This document shows positions 6,621 to 9,719 of a stretch of DNA of 9,719 nt, in pieces. Every line of letters starts with the position of its first letter. The stretch's first letter is position 1. The notes below the pieces were generated by a model that was given only the letters and a program-made list of their open reading frames with translations, was not told the DNA's origin and searched no databases. The stretch is from Candidatus Omnitrophota bacterium (lineage in GTDB: Bacteria; Omnitrophota; Gorgyraeia; JABMRG01; JAFGKX01), in contig JAFGKX010000050.1 in the NCBI GenBank assembly GCA_016928375.1, forward strand, positions 1-9,719, read 5' to 3'. A program made the position numbers and the translations under genes.

Positions 6621-7259
6621 ATGCTTATACTGGCATCGAAATCAAAGCGCAGGCAGGCAATTTTATCATCATGCGGCATAAAATATAAAATAATAGTCAC
6701 CAATGTCAGAGAACACCTTAATCAGCATATGGACATACCGTATCTTGTAACGCTAAACGCTAAGACTAAGGCTGAGCATGCCGCGAGGCTTTGCAACAAA
6801 AACGATATTGTGCTCGGCGTTGACACGCTTGTATCCATAAATAACAAAACAATAGGCAAACCCAAAGATAAAAAACATGCGTTATTCATGCTTAAGAAAT
6901 TATCCGGAAATACTTTAAAGGTATATACAGGGCTTTATCTTTTGAATAAAAACACAGGTAAAGGCTACACAGCGCATGATGAGACATTCTTAAGGGTGAG
7001 AAAGATAGAAAAGCCGGATATACCGAAATTTTTTAAACTGCTTTCGCCTTATGACAGGGCAGGCGGTTTTTCTATTGAGGGTGTCGGCTCCATACTTTTC
7101 GATAACTTAAAAGGCTCGTATTTTAACGTGCTAGGGCTTCCTATGGGGGCATTGGCTGATTTGTTTAAAAAAGCAAATCTGAATATCCTGGATTTTATTA
7201 ACCTATCGTCATTGCGAGGAAGCCCGACCTGTCCCGAGCGAAGTCGAGGGAAGGGCTGA
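6621..7259 (+). CDS. maf: Maf-family nucleoside triphosphate pyrophosphatase
   Basis: Maf proteins hydrolyse non-canonical or modified nucleoside triphosphates to monophosphates and pyrophosphate, removing them before incorporation into nucleic acid, and are linked to septum control. The 212-residue product shows LASKSKRRQAIL at 4-15, the catalytic-aspartate motif LGVDTLV at 65-71 (D68), IGKPKD at 78-83, SGNTLKVYTG at 95-104 and DRAGGFSIEGVGSILFDNLKGSYFNVLGLPM at 145-175. Two deviations stand out: the usual histidine of SG-x-x-H-x-V-x-TG is L99, and the usual A-Y-G-I-Q-G is G-F-S-I-E-G, the Glu being closer to the YceF (m7GTP) branch. The last 17 residues (196-212) are encoded by an inserted palindromic repeat, so the native C-terminus was replaced, but the core fold looks complete. 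Start and expression are supported by a perfect Shine-Dalgarno and a divergent promoter. Confidence 0.9.
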   Translation: MLILASKSKRRQAILSSCGIKYKIIVTNVREHLNQHMDIPYLVTLNAKTKAEHAARLCNKNDIVLGVDTLVSINNKTIGKPKDKKHALFMLKKLSGNTLKVYTGLYLLNKNTGKGYTAHDETFLRVRKIEKPDIPKFFKLLSPYDRAGGFSIEGVGSILFDNLKGSYFNVLGLPMGALADLFKKANLNILDFINLSSLRGSPTCPERSRGKG

Positions 7260-7278
7260 CGAAGCAATCTCAATGACG
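7207..7278. repeat. 72-bp palindromic interspersed repeat (CPERSRG / LRSGQ type) overlapping the maf 3' end
   Basis: The element is bounded by perfect 8-bp inverted repeats, CGTCATTG (7207-7214) and CAATGACG (7271-7278). Nested pairs inside are AGCCC (7221-7225) with GGGCT (7253-7257) and TCCC (7232-7235) with GGGA (7248-7251), so the transcript can fold into a branched hairpin. Its core reads CPERSRG on the plus strand and LRSGQVGLPRND on the minus strand, phrases that recur in spurious ORFs of many uncultured-bacterial genomes where this repeat is dispersed; that is from memory, not a search. It supplies the maf stop codon and lies 23 bp before the aldo/keto reductase start. No target duplication is evident. 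MITE- or REP-like behaviour is an inference. Confidence 0.75.
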
Positions 7279-7301
7279 GGCTTGCAATTACATAGTTTAT
7301 T

Positions 7302-8228
7302 ATGCAATACAAAAAATTACCAAATGCAGATTTAAATATCTCCGTTATCTCGCTTGGCACGTGGGTATTCGGCGGAGATGTATTCGGCAAGGCCGAGGAA
7401 AAAGACTGCATAGAAGCTGTTCATGCGGCAATAGATAACGGCATAAACTTAATCGATACAGCGCCTATATATGGCTACGGCGCATCCGAAAAAATAGTCG
7501 GTAAGGCTATCAAGGGCAAGCGCGACAAAGTAATCATTGCTACAAAATGCGGCTTAAAAGGAAAAGGCCCTGGCATAACAATAGACTTATCCGCAAATTT
7601 CATCAAGCAGGAAATAGAAAATTCATTAAAGCGCCTTGAAACAGATTATATAGATTTATACCAGTGCCATTGGTATGACGCAAATACACCTATGCAGGAA
7701 ACTATGAATGAGCTGTGCGGCCTGCAAAAACAAGGCAAGATAAAATACATAGGCATATCTAATTTCACTGTTGACGCGATTAAAGAGGCGCAAAAATACG
7801 CTGATATAAAGACTTTACAGGGCCATTATTCCTTGCTTGAGCGTTCAATAGAAAAAGATATATTACCGTATTGCCAGCAGAAGAATATAGGCATAATAAC
7901 ATACGGCTCATTAGGCGGCGGTATATTAAGCGGTAAATATGAAAAAGAGCCAAAGTTTGCAGGTTCGGACGCGCGCTCATTTTTCTATAAATTTTATAAA
8001 GGCGCCGGGTTTGAGCAATCCAAAAAAACAATCGCTGCATTGAAAGAAATCTCCGAAAGAATAAAAAAACCTGCAGCTCAAATAGCGCTTAATTGGATAC
8101 GCCAGAAACCGGGTATCTTAAGCGCGATAGCAGGCGCGCGAAATTCCATCCAGGCAGCGGCAAACGCCGCTTCAGCTGATTGGGAGCTTTCCCCGCAAGA
8201 CATAAAGCTTCTTGATAATGCACTATGA
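7302..8228 (+). CDS. Aldo/keto reductase
   Basis: This 308-residue NAD(P)H-dependent oxidoreductase has a complete (beta/alpha)8 aldo/keto reductase sequence, normal in length for the family. The catalytic tetrad is all visible: D52 in NLIDTAPIYG, Y57, K82 in IIATKCG, and H123 in YQCHW. GYGASEKIVGKA at 58-69 is the family signature. YIGISNF near 150, the SLLER segment and AIAGARNSIQ near the C-terminus form the cofactor site. The physiological substrate is not deducible; members reduce many aldehydes and ketones. No Shine-Dalgarno or promoter is apparent in the 23 bp between the palindromic repeat and the ATG, so it may be read from the maf transcript. The radical SAM gene starts within its stop codon (ATGA at 8225-8228), which implies coupled translation and perhaps related function. 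Confidence 0.92.
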   Translation: MQYKKLPNADLNISVISLGTWVFGGDVFGKAEEKDCIEAVHAAIDNGINLIDTAPIYGYGASEKIVGKAIKGKRDKVIIATKCGLKGKGPGITIDLSANFIKQEIENSLKRLETDYIDLYQCHWYDANTPMQETMNELCGLQKQGKIKYIGISNFTVDAIKEAQKYADIKTLQGHYSLLERSIEKDILPYCQQKNIGIITYGSLGGGILSGKYEKEPKFAGSDARSFFYKFYKGAGFEQSKKTIAALKEISERIKKPAAQIALNWIRQKPGILSAIAGARNSIQAAANAASADWELSPQDIKLLDNAL

Positions 8229-9505
8229 TTACCCCTGACAAGGTAAAAAACTACGTTAAAAAGGCCTTTCCGCATTTTGGAATAAATAAACAATTCCAGA
8301 TAACCCGCCTTATATACGAAACAGCGAAAAGAGAACGCCTGCCATTAGAAAATATAAAAAAAGATATATCCAAATATGAAAAATTCGATTGCTTAAAGCG
8401 ATACCTTGTTGACAGGCGCTATCCCGGATTAAGCATAGATGAAAGAAATAAAAAGTTATACCTGCCGCAATTACAAATAAATCCCAAATGCGAAACTAAG
8501 ATAGGGAAGCTTTCCGTAAGCCCTAAAAATATTTACATAGAAGAGAGCGTGAAATCAAGCTTCTTGGCGAATCGTTTTAAAGATAAATTCCCTAAAGCGA
8601 AATTCGCTATTATTCCGTCGATAAAATCATTCATCAAAGACCGTAAATTCAGCATATCCGATTACAATAAAAGACAGGATAATTTTTTTATAATCCGGGA
8701 AAGATTCGATTTTTTTAAAATCTGTCCATGCACAAAATCTGCCAAGCGATGCGGCTATCACATATTTAACCTTGGGATGGGCTGTGTATATGAATGCACT
8801 TATTGCTATCTGCAGGAATACACAAATTCACCGGGCATAATCATACCGGCTAATATTGAGGATTTCTTTGATGCATTTAAAAGCTACAAGCACAATATAA
8901 GATTAGGCACGGGAGAATTTACAGATTCTCTGGCGCTTGATGATATAACGGGATTTTCACCGATGCTGATAGATTTTTTCAAAAACTATCCTGAAAGCAC
9001 TTTTGAATTTAAAACAAAGAGCAATAATATAAAGGCATTGCTTTTAGCCAAACCTTCAAAAAATATAGTAATAGGCTGGTCCTTAAACCCGCAAAAAATA
9101 ATTAATCAAAATGAATTTTATTCTACATCACTCGCAGAGCGCATAAAAGCAGCGAAAGATTGTATTGCATCCGGATACAGCGTCGCGTTTCACTTTGATC
9201 CGATTATATATTATGATGGCTGGAGCAAGGATTATAAGCAGGTGGTTGACCTTATATTCGATACAATACCGGATAAACATATAAAATGGATAAGCCTGGG
9301 AACGTTAAGGTTCTCGCCTGTACTTAAGAAAATAATAGAAAACAGGTTCCCTGGAAACACCATACTCGATGGCGAACTATTCCTCGGTTTCGATAACAAA
9401 ATGCGCTTCTCTGACAAAGTCCGCTATGGCATATACGAGAATATGCGCGGGTGGATAAAGCAGAGAAGCAAGGGTCCTTTTGTATACACTTGCATGGAGC
9501 GATAA
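8225..9505 (+). CDS. SPL-family (spore photoproduct lyase-like) radical SAM protein
   Basis: The 426-residue protein carries the radical SAM [4Fe-4S] motif CVYECTYC (C187, C191, C194) inside the SPL-family context G-Y-H-x-F-N-L-G-x-G-C-x(3)-C-x(2)-CYLQEYTNSP, plus IYIEES at 103-108, FHFDPIIYYDGW at 322-333, ISLGTLRF at 356-363 and a Y-x-C-M-E end at 421-425, so it looks complete. True spore photoproduct lyase repairs UV-made thymine dimers in spore DNA and needs an extra cysteine about 44 residues after the cluster (C141 in Bacillus subtilis). Here there is no cysteine from 195 to 312, and the corresponding segment reads GTGEFTDSLALDD (228-240). A lysine-rich N-terminal region of about 100 residues is additional to the short SPL enzyme. 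It is therefore a family member with a probably different reaction, not a confident DNA repair lyase. It overlaps the aldo/keto reductase stop codon. Confidence 0.85.
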   Translation: MITPDKVKNYVKKAFPHFGINKQFQITRLIYETAKRERLPLENIKKDISKYEKFDCLKRYLVDRRYPGLSIDERNKKLYLPQLQINPKCETKIGKLSVSPKNIYIEESVKSSFLANRFKDKFPKAKFAIIPSIKSFIKDRKFSISDYNKRQDNFFIIRERFDFFKICPCTKSAKRCGYHIFNLGMGCVYECTYCYLQEYTNSPGIIIPANIEDFFDAFKSYKHNIRLGTGEFTDSLALDDITGFSPMLIDFFKNYPESTFEFKTKSNNIKALLLAKPSKNIVIGWSLNPQKIINQNEFYSTSLAERIKAAKDCIASGYSVAFHFDPIIYYDGWSKDYKQVVDLIFDTIPDKHIKWISLGTLRFSPVLKKIIENRFPGNTILDGELFLGFDNKMRFSDKVRYGIYENMRGWIKQRSKGPFVYTCMER

Positions 9506-9506
9506 T

Positions 9507-9619
9507 AAATAAGTTCGCTTGCGGGTCCTGTCCGGTGAAGGCGGTTAATGGGCCCCTCCGCCCGGTGTGGATCCTCCCATTTCCCGCCTTCCCCGGCCAC
9601 CCGCCAGCATAGCTTATTT
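9507..9619. repeat. 113-bp GC-rich imperfect palindrome after the radical SAM gene
   Basis: Three nested arms pair across one axis: AAATAAG (9507-9513) with CTTATTT (9613-9619), exact; 9517-9526 with 9599-9608, 9 of 10; and the central arms 9532-9552 with 9576-9596, 18 of 21, around a 23-nt loop (9553-9575). The segment is much richer in G and C than the adjacent genes and starts 2 bp after the radical SAM stop. It could be a structured RNA or terminator, an IS or MITE end, or part of a foreign element. The short ORFs across it lack any family signature. I cannot name it. Confidence 0.6.
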
Positions 9620-9719
9620 TCAGTCGCTCCGGCAACAGGCAAAACCTTCGCTACAGCGGCCAAAACCTGCTATAAACTTATCCAAATTGGCCACTTGACG
9701 TCGATATATCTATGTGGTA
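9620..9719. other. Right-end non-coding DNA, nothing recognised
   Basis: I see no gene, tRNA or clear promoter here. AAAACCT occurs twice, at about 9641 and 9663, and CGCT-AC-AGCG forms a tiny palindrome between them. Composition drops back toward AT-rich in the last 40 bases. The stretch may continue the element that holds the 9507-9619 palindrome. Confidence 0.4.

Noticed and set aside
7207..7278. CRISPR repeat or tRNA-like structure
   Set aside because: Only one copy is present, with no spacers. The nested inverted repeats do not form a cloverleaf with TPsiC or CCA features.
7049..7411. 120-aa minus-strand ORF containing LRSGQVGLPRND
   Set aside because: It spans the antisense of maf, the palindromic repeat and the reductase start. 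The repeat-derived phrase is a known kind of spurious translation, and no domain is visible.
8225..9505. Calling the radical SAM gene splB (true spore photoproduct lyase)
   Set aside because: The hydrogen-donor cysteine region has no cysteine, the protein is longer than typical SP lyase, and there is no sign of a spore-forming host.
9507..9619. Rho-independent terminator of the reductase-radical SAM operon
   Set aside because: The T-run after the palindrome is itself part of the outer stem, and the structure is far larger than a normal intrinsic terminator. Termination remains possible but is not supported as the main role.
9424..9663. 79-aa and overlapping 103-aa minus-strand ORFs across the right-end GC-rich palindrome
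   Set aside because: The two frames compete over a palindrome, run into the antisense of the radical SAM gene and have no family signature. They are more likely a consequence of GC-rich structured DNA with few stops.

Overview
This window looks like a piece of a compact, AT-rich bacterial chromosome (roughly 40% GC by eye), probably from an uncultured candidate-phylum lineage. Omnitrophota-like is my best guess, because a GT2 / DUF3047 / short HAMP-like cluster, a short Ski2-type helicase, an SPL-family radical SAM protein and a dispersed 'CPERSRG'-type repeat fit metagenomic bacteria of that kind. There is no taxonomic marker gene, so the placement is an inference. No phage genes, CRISPR array, tRNA, rRNA or complete transposase are present.

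Layout. (1) 1-118: two direct copies of ACAGGACA that resemble the repeated transposase-binding ends of an insertion sequence, followed by a plausible promoter. (2) 119-2343, plus strand: three tightly packed genes for a family 2 glycosyltransferase with C-terminal membrane segments, an exported DUF3047 protein and a two-TM HAMP-like protein, probably a cell-envelope operon. (3) 2340-4241, minus strand: a Ski2/HelY-like DExH RNA helicase that ends tail-to-tail with the previous gene, the two stop codons sharing TTAA. (4) 4254-5858, plus strand: an RlmI-type 23S rRNA m5C methyltransferase, divergent from the helicase with 12 bp between the outermost start codons, then a small four-TM protein of unknown function. 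(5) 5842-6543, minus strand: a purine nucleoside phosphorylase / nucleosidase-family protein overlapping the membrane protein gene by 17 bp. (6) 6544-6620: a divergent control region in which two good sigma70-type promoters share a palindromic -10 (ATTATAAT). (7) 6621-9505, plus strand: a Maf nucleotide pyrophosphatase whose C-terminus is encoded by an inserted palindromic repeat, an aldo/keto reductase, and a spore-photoproduct-lyase-family radical SAM protein that starts inside the reductase stop codon (ATGA). (8) 9506-9719: a GC-rich non-coding stretch dominated by a 113-bp imperfect palindrome.

Themes. RNA and nucleotide metabolism dominate: an RNA helicase beside an rRNA methyltransferase, and a nucleoside phosphorylase sharing its promoter region with the nucleotide house-cleaning enzyme Maf. 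Envelope functions sit at the left end. Both window edges and the maf 3' end show signs of mobile or repetitive DNA.

I see no certain new defence or mobile system. The points most worth a second look are the SPL-family protein without the SP-lyase hydrogen-donor cysteine, the large GC-rich palindrome at 9507-9619, the repeat recruited into the maf coding sequence, and the shared-minus-10 divergent promoter.
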